Below, in pieces: positions 27,886 to 36,774 of a stretch of 64,000 bases of DNA. Numbering within the stretch: position 1 is the first letter of the stretch; each line of letters begins with the position of its first letter. The translations under genes and the position numbers were made by a program. Source of the stretch: JALYZC01 sp963725645 (GTDB lineage: Bacteria; Actinomycetota; Thermoleophilia; Solirubrobacterales; Solirubrobacteraceae); the NCBI GenBank assembly GCA_963725645.1, contig CAVRZD010000005.1, positions 124,001 to 188,000 of the forward strand. The letters are read 5' to 3'. Under the pieces are notes generated by a model, which worked only from the letters and a program-made list of their open reading frames with translations, searched no databases and was not told the DNA's origin.

Positions 27886-29399
27886 TGGAGGGCCGCTTCG
27901 GGTTCCCGGCCGGCGAGCTGCGCACGCGCACCGTGCGCGGCGTGGCGCTGACCGCGGCGGCGCTCGTGTTCTTCGACGGCCTGGTCCTGCTCCAGGGCCT
28001 GATCGTCACCCGGCTGCTCGGCCCGCACGACATCGGCCTGTACGGGATCGTCGGGGTGACGCTCCTGTCGATCCTGATGCTCAAGCGGGTGGGCATCGAC
28101 GAGGCCTTCGTGCAGCAGGAGGAGGACGAGCAGGAGTCGGAGTTCCAGCGCGCGTTCACACTCGAGCTGGGCCTGTCGGCGGTCTTCTCCGTCGTGCTCT
28201 GCCTCGCGGCGCCGATCCTGGTCCTGATCTACGGCGAGGACGAGCTGCTGCCGCTGACGCTCGCCGTCGCGTACCTGCCGCTGGCGCTGGCGCTGCAGTC
28301 CCCCGGCTGGATCTTCTTCCGCCGCATGGACTACCTCAAGCAGCGCAGCCTGCAGGGGATCGTCCCGGTGGTCACGTTCGTCGTGACGATCCCGCTGGCC
28401 GCCACGGGCTTCGGGGTGTGGAGCCTCGTGGTCGGCCCGCTCGCCGGCAACGTCGCGGGCGCGATCGCCGCGATCGTCGTCTCCCCGTACCGCCTGAAGC
28501 TGCGCTTCGACCGCAGCGCCGCGCGGCGCTACGTGCGGTTCTCGGGTCCCGTGCTGGTGACGACCGCGTGCTGGCTGTGGATCAACCAGGGCCAGGTGCT
28601 GGCCTTCGACATCGACCGCGGGCTCGCCGGCGCCGGCTTCATCACGCTCGCGGCCACCCTGACGCGCTATGCCGATCGCGCCGACCAGATCGTGGCGGCG
28701 GCCATCTACCCGGCGGTGTGCGCGCTCCAGGGGCGGACGGAGCGGCTGACGGAGCTGTTCGTCAAGTCCAACCGCGCAACGCTCCTGTGGACGCTCCCGT
28801 TCGCGGCGGGCCTGGTGCTGTTCAGCCCGGACCTGGTGGCGTTCGTGCTGGGGGACGCGTGGGACCCGGCGATCGTGCTGCTCCAGGGCCTGGCGGTCAC
28901 GGCCGGGCTGATGCAGGTCGGGTTCAACTGGTTCACCTTCTACCGCGCCCACGCCGACACGCGCCCGACCGCGGTGGAGGCGCTCGTGGGCGCGGTCGGC
29001 TTCACGGCCCTGGCGGTTCCGGGGCTGCTGCTGTGGGGGTCGTGGGGCTTCGTGGCCGGGCGCGTCCTCGCGGTCGCCGTGCAGCAGGTGGTGCGTGGCC
29101 GCTACGTCCGCCGGCTGCTGCCGGACGCCGCGCTCCTGCCGATCGCGCTGCGCGCGCTGCGCCCGGTCGTGCTCGCCGTCCTGCCGGTGCTGGCGCTGCG
29201 GGCGGCGCTGTGGGGCTCGACCCGCACGGCCGGGCAGGCCGTGGCCGAGGTGGCGCTGTTCGTGATCGCCTACGTCGCCGCGGCGCTGTGGCTCGAGCGC
29301 GCGCTGATCGCCGAGATCCGCCGGACGTGGCGCGGCGGCGGGCTCTCGCGGCTCGCCGAGGTCGAGGCCGAGGCGCCCGCGCCGGCCACGCCCGGGTAG
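27885..29399 (+). CDS. Polysaccharide flippase (MOP superfamily, Wzx/RfbX-like)
   Basis: 504 aa with about 12-14 transmembrane helices. The N-terminal pattern (VRGVALTAAALVFFDGLVLLQGLIVTRLLGPHDIGLYGIVGV) is typical of Polysacc_synt/MOP lipid-linked oligosaccharide translocases. It should flip the undecaprenyl-linked repeat made by the nearby glycosyltransferases across the membrane. A cytoplasmic tail of about 35 residues is acidic and Ala/Pro-rich. Coupled to the GT2 gene upstream. Confidence 0.88.
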   Translation: MEGRFGFPAGELRTRTVRGVALTAAALVFFDGLVLLQGLIVTRLLGPHDIGLYGIVGVTLLSILMLKRVGIDEAFVQQEEDEQESEFQRAFTLELGLSAVFSVVLCLAAPILVLIYGEDELLPLTLAVAYLPLALALQSPGWIFFRRMDYLKQRSLQGIVPVVTFVVTIPLAATGFGVWSLVVGPLAGNVAGAIAAIVVSPYRLKLRFDRSAARRYVRFSGPVLVTTACWLWINQGQVLAFDIDRGLAGAGFITLAATLTRYADRADQIVAAAIYPAVCALQGRTERLTELFVKSNRATLLWTLPFAAGLVLFSPDLVAFVLGDAWDPAIVLLQGLAVTAGLMQVGFNWFTFYRAHADTRPTAVEALVGAVGFTALAVPGLLLWGSWGFVAGRVLAVAVQQVVRGRYVRRLLPDAALLPIALRALRPVVLAVLPVLALRAALWGSTRTAGQAVAEVALFVIAYVAAALWLERALIAEIRRTWRGGGLSRLAEVEAEAPAPATPG

Positions 29400-29402
29400 A
29401 TT
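29397..29402 (+). promoter_or_regulatory. Candidate -10 box (TAGATT) for the acyl-CoA synthetase gene
   Basis: TAGATT overlaps the flippase stop codon and ends 8 nt before the ATG at 29411 (5 nt before an in-frame GTG at 29408). It could give a leaderless message independent of the flippase operon. Confidence 0.4.
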
Positions 29403-29410
29403 CCACCGTG

Positions 29411-30958
29411 ATGGACGGCCTGATGATGGACGACTTCCCGCTGCTCGTTCGGCACATCGCCGAGCGCGCGGAGACCGTCCACGGCGACCGCGCGCTGGCG
29501 TCGCGCACGCAGGACGGGATCGAGCGCTCCACCTACGCCGCGGTCGTGGGCCGCGCGCGCCGCCTCGCGTCGGCCCTGCGCGAGCTCGGCATCGGCCCCG
29601 GGGACCGCGTCGCCACCTTCGGCTGGAACTCGATCCGCCACCTCGAGCTCTACCTCGCCGTGCCGAGCCTCGGCGCCGTGCTGCACACGCTCAACATCCG
29701 CCTGTTCGAGGACGACCTGCGCTACATCGTCGGCCACGCCGAGGACCGCGTGATCTTCCTCGACGCCACGCTCGCCGACGTCATGCCGCAGTTCGACGGA
29801 GTCGAGCACGAGGTCCTGATGCCCGACGGCGAGGGCGAGCGCGACGGCGCCCTGGACTACGAGGAGCTGGTGGCCGGTGGCGACCCCGGCTTCGCCTTCC
29901 CCGACCTCGACGAGCGCGCCGCCGCGGCCATGTGCTACACGAGCGGGACCACCGGGCGGCCGAAGGGCGTCGTGTACTCGCACCGCTCGACCGTGCTGCA
30001 CTCGCTCGGCGTGATGAGCCCCGACGCGATCGGCCTGCGGGCGTCGGACGCCGCGATGCCCGTGGTCCCGATGTTCCACGCCAACGCCTGGGGCATCCCG
30101 TACGCGGCGGCCCTGGCCGGCGCGCGCCTCGTGTTCCCCGGCCCCCGCATGGCGCCCGCCGAGCTGGCGGAGCTGATCGCGGCGGAGCGCGTCACGCGGT
30201 CGGCGGGGGTGCCGACGATCTGGCAGGGGATGCTCCAGCTCGACCCGCCGCCGGACCTGTCGACCCTGAACGAGATCAAGTGCGGCGGCTCGGCCGTGCC
30301 CGAGTCCCTGATCCGCGCGTTCGACGAGCGCTTCGGCGTCCCGATCGTGCAGGGGTGGGGGATGACCGAGACGAGCCCGCTCGCGGCCACCTCGCGCATG
30401 CCGCCCGAGGAGGAGGTCGGCGACGACGAGGGGTACTTCCTCCGCTCCTGCCAGGGCAAGGTGCTGCCGCTGGTCGAGTTCCGCATCGACGAGGAGAACG
30501 GGAGCGAGCTCCAGGTCCGCGGCCCGTGGGTCGCCCGCGCCTACTACGGCGGCGAGGGCGAGGAGAAGTTCACCGAGGACGGCTGGCTGCGGACCGGCGA
30601 CGTCGCCGAGCTGCGCCACGGCTCCTACATCCGGCTCGTGGACCGCACGAAGGACCTGGTCAAGTCCGGCGGCGAGTGGATCTCCTCGGTCGAGCTCGAG
30701 AACTCGATCATGGCCCATCCCGACGTGCTCGAGGCCGCCGTGATCGCGGTGCCGGACGAGCGCTGGGGCGAGCGTCCCTGCGCCTGCGTCGTGCCGCGCG
30801 ACGGCATCGCCCTCGACGGCGACGCGATCCGCGCCTTCCTCGACGGCAAGGTGGCGAAGTGGTGGCTGCCCGAGCGGGTCGAGTTCGTCGACGAGGTGCC
30901 CAAGACCTCGGTCGGGAAGTTCGACAAGAAGGTGTTGCGGGCGCGCTTCAGCGCCTGA
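29411..30958 (+). CDS. Medium/long-chain acyl-CoA synthetase (AMP-binding enzyme)
   Basis: 515 aa, ANL superfamily. It activates a carboxylic acid with ATP and joins it to CoA. Motif A3 CYTSGTTGRPKGVVYSHRS is near residue 177, VPMFHANAWGIPYAAAL is the fatty-acyl gate region, QGWGMTETSPL is A5, and GWLRTGDVA with VDRTKDLVKSGGEWISS carry the A7/A8 motifs. The catalytic Lys is in PKTSVGKFDKKVLR near the end. The layout matches FadD-like long-chain fatty-acid ligases. It is not obviously part of glycan synthesis, though it could supply acyl groups. Confidence 0.92.
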   Translation: MDGLMMDDFPLLVRHIAERAETVHGDRALASRTQDGIERSTYAAVVGRARRLASALRELGIGPGDRVATFGWNSIRHLELYLAVPSLGAVLHTLNIRLFEDDLRYIVGHAEDRVIFLDATLADVMPQFDGVEHEVLMPDGEGERDGALDYEELVAGGDPGFAFPDLDERAAAAMCYTSGTTGRPKGVVYSHRSTVLHSLGVMSPDAIGLRASDAAMPVVPMFHANAWGIPYAAALAGARLVFPGPRMAPAELAELIAAERVTRSAGVPTIWQGMLQLDPPPDLSTLNEIKCGGSAVPESLIRAFDERFGVPIVQGWGMTETSPLAATSRMPPEEEVGDDEGYFLRSCQGKVLPLVEFRIDEENGSELQVRGPWVARAYYGGEGEEKFTEDGWLRTGDVAELRHGSYIRLVDRTKDLVKSGGEWISSVELENSIMAHPDVLEAAVIAVPDERWGERPCACVVPRDGIALDGDAIRAFLDGKVAKWWLPERVEFVDEVPKTSVGKFDKKVLRARFSA

Positions 30959-31014
30959 GCACGAGCGCGATTCGCGGACCGGCGAGCGAGCCGTCCGGGC
31001 AGGCGGGCTGCCGG

Positions 31015-33390
31015 CTACGCCTGAGTCGTGACCGGTGCCGCCGATCGGGGTTCGTCGACGACGACGGGCTCAGGCGACCTCGGCCAGCGCCCGACGAGCA
31101 CGTGCGCGAGCGCGACGACGTAGCAGGCCCCGGCGACGAGCGTGGCGACCGGAAAGCCGAAGGAGATCGCCACCGTGATCGCCAGCACGGTGGCCAGCAC
31201 GGAGGCGATGCCGTTGATGCCCCATGCCCACGCCACGCCCGAGGGGTACAGACCGGCGAGCCGGCCGAGTCCGATCGGCATCGCCATGCCCAGCGTCAAT
31301 CCGACCGGTGCCAGCAGCGTGAGGGTGACGGCGATCCGCGCTGCGAACGGCAGGTCGATCAGCGCGCGCAGCAGTGGCGCCAGGCCGTAGGCGCTGGCGC
31401 AGATGAGGGCGATGCCGACCGCCAGCGCCGCGATCAGGGTGCGGCGCGGGCGGGCGAAGCGGCCAGACCACAGCGAGCCCAGGCCCGTGAACACGAGCAG
31501 CGAGAAGAGGACGACCGAGAGGGCGTAGGTCGGAAAGCCCAGGAACAGCACGAATCTCTGGATGAGGGCGACCTCGAGCTCCAGATAGCCGAGCCCGATC
31601 GCAGCGAAGAACAGTAGCGACGAGGGAGGCGGCCGGCCGCTGCCGCGCACGAGGGCCAACGGCAGGACGAACGCGAGCAACGACATCCCGGCGAGGATGG
31701 CGAGCGTCACGAGCAGCACGGCGAACGGATCGATCGAGTACACGTAGCCCGGGGTGGTCGCCGCTCCGACCGAGCCGAGGCGGGTCATGTTGAAGAAGAA
31801 CGGCTTGTCGTCGGTGGGTGGGCAGACGTCGAGCCGGTAGCTGCGGCAGAACGATTCGGGGCTCCGTGCGCGGGCGAGGTCCCCCCATTCCCGGTAGTAG
31901 GGCCCTCCGGGGGCGAAGGCGACTCCGGCGCCCCGCTCGGCGGCGAGCCGCCGGACCCGGGCCAACTCGGCGGGCGTGAACGCCCGCTTTCTCACCAGGA
32001 CGGTTCCGATGAGCTCGTTGAAGATGTCGTGGCCGAGGATCACGACCACGTTGCGCTCGGGGTGCCGGATGCCGTGGCGCTTCAGCGCCGCGAGCGCCAG
32101 CACGGTGATCCGCAGCGCTTCGTCGCCCACCAGGTGATAGGGCCGCGAGACGTTCAACACGCCGTCCGGACGGAGGTGATCGAGGTATTCGTCGAATGCT
32201 TCGACGGTGTAGAGGTTCGCCTCCGTCAGGGCGAACGCCTGGGCCGAGTTCGCGCTCAACGTGTCGGTGAAGCCGATGTGGATCGTGTCGTAGCGCGTGT
32301 CGCGCGCGGCCAGCGTCGAGCGCCCGTCTCCGATCGTCGTGTGGACATGGGGCAGGGTGTACGGAGAGCCCGACTCCCCGCGCAGGTCCTCGTCCACGAC
32401 TCGCCGGATGCCGCGGTTGAGCTCGATCACGTCGACGCGCCGCTGTCCCGACGTGAGGGCATTGTCGATGTCTCGGCCGCCCCCGCCGCCGATCACGAGT
32501 GTCCGGCCAGGGCCCGTGAGGGCGTAACCGATGCTCTGCGGACCCAGATGCAGGATGCGCCAGTCGGGGAGGGCCCGGCCGCGTCTGACCGGAACCGGCG
32601 CATAGACGCGGTCGTAGAAGACCAGCGCGTAGGCCGACCCGCGCGGCGCGCGATAGCCGACGACCCGGCTCAGCGGCGTCCAGCGGTCGGCAGCGAGAGG
32701 ATTGCCTGCAACCTTCGCCGCCGGTGGCAGGTAGTACAGCGTGGTCGCGGCCGAGATCGCCACCAGCCCCGCGGCGACCAGCACGGCCACCGCGGCCGGG
32801 CGTAGTTCCGGCGCCTTGGTACCCGCGAACAGCGCGGCCGCCGCTGCGGCCGCGCCGCCAAGTGCCACCACCAGCGTCGGCGCGTCCACCAGCCACAGCA
32901 GCGGGACGACGACGATGGCGCCGAGCCCGGCGCCCGCCAGGTCCGATGCGTACACCCGGTCGATCTGCGCCGTGTAGCTCTGGACGGCGAGTGCGATCAC
33001 TATCCCGGCCGCGAGAAACGGGAGGGCCGACAGCAGGCAGGCGGCACCGAGGTTCAATGCGAAGTCGAACGTCACACGACCGGAGAACGTGTAGTCCAGG
33101 CGCACGAGCAGCGCTGGGACTACGAGGAGCAGGACGGCCAGCGCCAGGCTCCAGCGGGCCAGGATTCGCGGCACCGCGGCCGATTCGAACTGCTGCCTCC
33201 GAATGTAGATCAGGATTGCGCCGGCACCCGTGCCCAGTAGGGCGAGGGAGATCGCCAGGAAGCCGAAGTGGTAATAGAGCGCTGCGCTGAATAGGCGCGT
33301 CAGCAGCACCTGGAGCGCGAGGGTCGTGCTGGCGACGAGACCGACCGCCAGCATGATGCGCGCGGGTGGGCGGTCGGCCACGCGCGGCAT
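31015..33390 (-). CDS. Membrane-embedded spermidine-synthase-like protein
   Basis: 791 aa. The N-terminal part has about seven to eight transmembrane helices (residues about 13-225). A cytosolic Rossmann domain (about 290-500) resembles polyamine aminopropyltransferases, with LVIGGGGGRDIDNAL, the acidic VIELNRGIRRVV, TIGDGRSTLAA, and YDTIHIGFTDTLSANSAQAFALTEANLYT in place of the usual catalytic loop. A second block of six or so helices follows (about 550-760). True polyamine synthesis is uncertain; the family is widespread in bacterial genomes and mostly uncharacterised. Confidence 0.78.
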   Translation of the reverse strand: MPRVADRPPARIMLAVGLVASTTLALQVLLTRLFSAALYYHFGFLAISLALLGTGAGAILIYIRRQQFESAAVPRILARWSLALAVLLLVVPALLVRLDYTFSGRVTFDFALNLGAACLLSALPFLAAGIVIALAVQSYTAQIDRVYASDLAGAGLGAIVVVPLLWLVDAPTLVVALGGAAAAAAALFAGTKAPELRPAAVAVLVAAGLVAISAATTLYYLPPAAKVAGNPLAADRWTPLSRVVGYRAPRGSAYALVFYDRVYAPVPVRRGRALPDWRILHLGPQSIGYALTGPGRTLVIGGGGGRDIDNALTSGQRRVDVIELNRGIRRVVDEDLRGESGSPYTLPHVHTTIGDGRSTLAARDTRYDTIHIGFTDTLSANSAQAFALTEANLYTVEAFDEYLDHLRPDGVLNVSRPYHLVGDEALRITVLALAALKRHGIRHPERNVVVILGHDIFNELIGTVLVRKRAFTPAELARVRRLAAERGAGVAFAPGGPYYREWGDLARARSPESFCRSYRLDVCPPTDDKPFFFNMTRLGSVGAATTPGYVYSIDPFAVLLVTLAILAGMSLLAFVLPLALVRGSGRPPPSSLLFFAAIGLGYLELEVALIQRFVLFLGFPTYALSVVLFSLLVFTGLGSLWSGRFARPRRTLIAALAVGIALICASAYGLAPLLRALIDLPFAARIAVTLTLLAPVGLTLGMAMPIGLGRLAGLYPSGVAWAWGINGIASVLATVLAITVAISFGFPVATLVAGACYVVALAHVLVGRWPRSPEPVVVDEPRSAAPVTTQA

Positions 33391-33400
33391 CCGTTCGGAG

Positions 33401-34135
33401 CTACGCCTGCGCGGCGACGAAGTACTGCGCGCCGAGCGGGACCGCGCGCAGCGCGCGCTCGATCCTCGAGGAACCCACGTCGCGCACCGGCAGGAAATAG
33501 AAGAAGCGGCGTTCGACCGGGCTCAGGCCGGCGTTCCCCAGCAGCCGCGCCATCGTGCCGGCGCGCAGCAGCGTGACGTCCTCATCGAACGAGCAGCGGC
33601 TGACCGAGACCCGCGTGAGCGGGTTGAGCGGGTTGTGCTCGAATACCACGACGAGGCCGCCGGGCCGGACCACGCGCTTCATCTCCGACGCGAAGACCGG
33701 CCAGTCGTCCGTCGGCACGTGGTGGACGACGCAGATCGTGAAGGCCACGTCGACGGCGTCGTCGGGGAACGGCAGCGCGCCGCCGTCGTAGGACTCGTAG
33801 TGCACGCTCGGGTTCGCCTCGCGCGCCTTCTCGACGGCGTCGGCCGCGATGTCCACGCCGTGCAGCTCGCCGAAGCGGCCGGCCAGGAAGCGGTCGGTGA
33901 CGCCGATGCCGCAGCCCACGTCGAGCGCGCGCAGGCGCCCCGGGTCGCCCAGGCGCCGCTGCGCGACGGCCAGCAGGAGGTTGGCCTTGCCCGCGGCGAA
34001 GTAGTCGACGTCCTTGCCGCTCCACGCGATCGCGTTCTCGACGTCCTCGCGGTACGTGTCCGCGTGATGGTCGAAATCGCCGATCGAGGCCGCGAGCGGC
34101 TCCTGACCGGCCTGCGGGGTCGCTGGCTGGCTCAT
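33401..34135 (-). CDS. Class I SAM-dependent methyltransferase
   Basis: 244 aa. SAM motif I ALDVGCGIGVTDRFLAGRF near residue 68, VDIAADAVEKARE after it, DVAFTICVVHHVP near 133, and post-motif VVRPGGLVVVFEHNPLNPLTR. The last resembles methyltransferases of antibiotic or glycan sugars (methyltransferase-11/12). ATG with upstream purine-rich GGGAAGG; TACCCT about 50 nt upstream may be its -10. Substrate unknown. Confidence 0.83.
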   Translation of the reverse strand: MSQPATPQAGQEPLAASIGDFDHHADTYREDVENAIAWSGKDVDYFAAGKANLLLAVAQRRLGDPGRLRALDVGCGIGVTDRFLAGRFGELHGVDIAADAVEKAREANPSVHYESYDGGALPFPDDAVDVAFTICVVHHVPTDDWPVFASEMKRVVRPGGLVVVFEHNPLNPLTRVSVSRCSFDEDVTLLRAGTMARLLGNAGLSPVERRFFYFLPVRDVGSSRIERALRAVPLGAQYFVAAQA

Positions 34136-34205
34136 GGGGTCGGCGCCTTCCCTTCCCGGCGCTCGGAGGCGGACAAGGGTAGCGATCGCGTCCGCAGCGC
34201 GCCGA

Positions 34206-34961
34206 TCAGCGCCACAGGCGGAAGCGGACGAGGGCGCGAACGGCACCGAGGCCATCGCGCCAGGTGATCTTCTTGCCCTCGGCGTAGGTGCGCCCGAAGT
34301 AGCTGATCGGGACCTCATAGAGGCGGATGTCCGGTTGGCGCAGGATCTTGGCGGTCAGCTCGGGCTCGATCGCGAAGTCGTCGGAGACAAGGTGGAGGCC
34401 GCGCACCAGTTCGCCGCGAAACGCCTTGTAGCCCACCTCCATGTCCGAGATCGTCGTGTTGAACAGCACATTGGTGAGCAGCGACAGGAAGCGGTTGCCC
34501 GCGTAGTGCCAGAACAGGTGCGCGCGCTGGGGCTGGCCGCCCCGCAGGCGCGTGCCGAACACGACGTCGGCATGCCCGTCCAGGATCGGCTCGAGCAGGC
34601 GGGGGAGATCGCGCGGGTCGTACTCCAGGTCGGCGTCCTGGATCACGACGATGTCGCCTCGCGAGGCGTCGATCGCGGTGCGCACGGCGGCGCCCTTGCC
34701 GCGATTGCGCTCGTGCGAGAGGACCCGCAGCGGCAGTTCGCCGTCGTCGACCAGCCGCGAGAGCACCCTCGCCGTGTCGTCGACCGACCCGTCGTCCACC
34801 ACCACGATCTCGCTCCGGAACGGCAGCCCCGCCACTCGGCGAACCACCTCCTCCACGGTAGCCTCCTCGTTGTAGGCGGCGACCAGGACACTCACCAGCG
34901 GCCCGCGGCCGACGTCGGCGGCGGGAGGCGCGGACGCGGATGTTGCGGGCTCCGTGCTCAT
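34206..34961 (-). CDS. GT2 family dolichol-phosphate-mannose-synthase-like glycosyltransferase
   Basis: 251 aa, soluble. VSVLVAAYNEEATVEEVVRRVAGL, EIVVVDDGSVDDT, ERNRGKGAAVRTAIDASRGDIVVIQDADLEYDP with the catalytic Asp pair, GTRLRGG, and DMEVGYKAFRGEL give the DPM1-like signature. It probably makes a polyprenyl-phosphate sugar donor for the GT-C type membrane transferases (YfhO, AftD-like) of this island. Divergent from the methyltransferase at 35009, 47 bp apart. Confidence 0.88.
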   Translation of the reverse strand: MSTEPATSASAPPAADVGRGPLVSVLVAAYNEEATVEEVVRRVAGLPFRSEIVVVDDGSVDDTARVLSRLVDDGELPLRVLSHERNRGKGAAVRTAIDASRGDIVVIQDADLEYDPRDLPRLLEPILDGHADVVFGTRLRGGQPQRAHLFWHYAGNRFLSLLTNVLFNTTISDMEVGYKAFRGELVRGLHLVSDDFAIEPELTAKILRQPDIRLYEVPISYFGRTYAEGKKITWRDGLGAVRALVRFRLWR

Positions 34962-35008
34962 CTCGGGCGGGGGACGCTGCAGATGAAGATCGTGAATACT
35001 CGCATCGG

Positions 35009-35761
35009 ATGGCGATCGACCGAGCCCAGACCGCCGTGGCCACGACCGCTCCCGCGGCCGCGTCCGACGAGCTGTGGGACCTCCGGAACCTGGCTCGAGC
35101 GCGCCGGCTGGGCGACTGGATGTTCGAGCAGTTCTCGCGGTTCGTCGGCGACGAGGCGGTGGAGGTCGGAGCCGGCATCGGCACGTTCAGCGAGCGACTG
35201 CTGGCCGCCGGAACGGAATCCCTGCTGCTGATCGAACCCGAGCCGGCGTGCGCAAACGAGCTGCGGTTGCGCTTCGAGGACGATCTGCGGGTCGAGGTCG
35301 CCGAGGACCTGCTCCCCGACTCGGCCGCGCTCGACGAGCGCGCCGGACGCGCCGACTTCGTCGTGTGCCAGAACGTGCTCGAGCACATCGACGACGACGC
35401 GGCCTCGGTCGCCGCCATGGGCGCCGCGCTGCGGCCGGGCGGGCACCTGACCCTGCTGGTCCCGGCCCATCCGCGTCTCTACAACACGCTGGACCGCCAG
35501 TACGACCACCACCGCCGGTACACGCGGGATCGCCTGGCCGGGCTGGTCGCCGACGCCGGCCTCGAGCTCGACGAGCTCTACTCCTTCAACCTGCTGGGCG
35601 TGGCGGGCTGGTGGGCGAACGGGTTCCGGCGGTCGCCCGGGATCGATGAGGGGGCGCTGCGTCTGTACGAGGCGCTGGTGCGCGTGTCGAAGCCGCTGGA
35701 GCGCCGCCTGCGGCTGCCCTGGGGGCTGAGCCTGATCGCCCACGCCACGCGCCCCCGATAG
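35009..35761 (+). CDS. Class I SAM-dependent methyltransferase
   Basis: 250 aa. EVGAGIGTFSERLLAAG is SAM motif I near residue 52, LIEPEPAC the acidic loop, VVCQNVLEHIDDDAASVAAM motif IV, and LRPGGHLTLLVPAHPRLYNTLDRQYDHHRRY the later signature. This last stretch is common in methyltransferases beside polyprenol-phosphate mannose synthases. Divergent from such a gene here. Substrate unknown. Confidence 0.84.
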   Translation: MAIDRAQTAVATTAPAAASDELWDLRNLARARRLGDWMFEQFSRFVGDEAVEVGAGIGTFSERLLAAGTESLLLIEPEPACANELRLRFEDDLRVEVAEDLLPDSAALDERAGRADFVVCQNVLEHIDDDAASVAAMGAALRPGGHLTLLVPAHPRLYNTLDRQYDHHRRYTRDRLAGLVADAGLELDELYSFNLLGVAGWWANGFRRSPGIDEGALRLYEALVRVSKPLERRLRLPWGLSLIAHATRPR

Positions 35762-35789
35762 CCGCGCGATCCGCCGCCGGGTCCGGTCG

Positions 35790-36740
35790 TCAGGCTTCGG
35801 GCTCGCGGCGCGACACGACGCGCGCGACCAGGTACAGCGGGCGCTGGAGCGTCTGCTCGTGGACCCTCGCCATGTAGCGGCCGAGGATCCCGATGCTCAC
35901 GAGCTGCACCCCGCCGAGGAACAGCACGGCCACCAGCACCCACACGGAGATCGACGCGGTCACGACGTCCGTGAGCGCGAGCACGATGACGATCACGGCG
36001 CCGAGCGCGCTCGCCGCCGCGGTCAGGCTCCCGAGGTAGGTGGCCAGGCTCAGCGGCACGTCGGAGAAGGAGGTCACGGCCTCCGTGGCGAGCCGGAACA
36101 GCTGGGGGTAGGAGGCGCCGCGGCCGGCCCGCCGGCCGGCCCGCCGGTACTCGATCGGCACCTGGTCGAACCCGACCCAGGCGACCATGCCCCTGAGGAA
36201 CCGGCGCCGCTCGGGCATCTGGAGCACAGCGTCCACGACCCGCCGCGACATCACCCGGAAGTCGCCGGCCTGGCCCTGGTACGGCACGCGGGCCAGGCGC
36301 TGCATGAGCGCGTAGAAGCCGGTGGCCATGAAGCGCTTGACCGCGCTCTCCTCGCGGCCGATCCGGCGGGCGTAGACCACGTCGGCGCCGTCCCGCGCGA
36401 CGGCCAGCATCTCCGGGATCAGCTCCGGCGGGTCCTGGAGGTCGGCGGGGAGGAGCACGACGTGGGCGCCGGTCGTGTGGGCGAGCCCGGCGGACATGGC
36501 CGCCTCCATGCCGAAGTTGCGCGACAGCTGCACGAGCACGATCCCGGCGTCGGCGCGCGCCCACGCCTCGACGATCTCGGCCGACCGGTCGACCGAGCCG
36601 TCGTCGACGAACACGACCTCGTGCGCCACGCCGAGCGCCTCGAACACGGCGTCGACCCGCCGGCGGAGCTCCGGCAGCGTCTCCTCCTCGTTGAAGACGG
36701 GCACGACGACGGAGACCTCGACTCCGGGCATCGGCCGCAT
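35790..36740 (-). CDS. GT2 glycosyltransferase with C-terminal membrane anchor (GtrB/ArnC-like)
   Basis: 316 aa. VSVVVPVFNEEETLPELRRRV, EVVFVDDGSVDRS, RNFGMEAAMSAGLAHTTGAHVVLLPADLQDPP, VYARRIGREESAVKRF, and two transmembrane helices near 228-255 and 264-290 match the GtrB/ArnC/DPM3-domain group. These make polyprenyl-phosphate-linked sugars (glucose, galactosamine, ribose) used outside the membrane. A C-terminal cytosolic tail includes GILGRYMARVHEQTLQRPLYLV. Likely provides the lipid-linked donor for the GT-C enzymes nearby. Confidence 0.9.
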   Translation of the reverse strand: MRPMPGVEVSVVVPVFNEEETLPELRRRVDAVFEALGVAHEVVFVDDGSVDRSAEIVEAWARADAGIVLVQLSRNFGMEAAMSAGLAHTTGAHVVLLPADLQDPPELIPEMLAVARDGADVVYARRIGREESAVKRFMATGFYALMQRLARVPYQGQAGDFRVMSRRVVDAVLQMPERRRFLRGMVAWVGFDQVPIEYRRAGRRAGRGASYPQLFRLATEAVTSFSDVPLSLATYLGSLTAAASALGAVIVIVLALTDVVTASISVWVLVAVLFLGGVQLVSIGILGRYMARVHEQTLQRPLYLVARVVSRREPEA

Positions 36741-36774
36741 CCCATCACATCGATCGGGCGGGCCGGCCGGTCGG

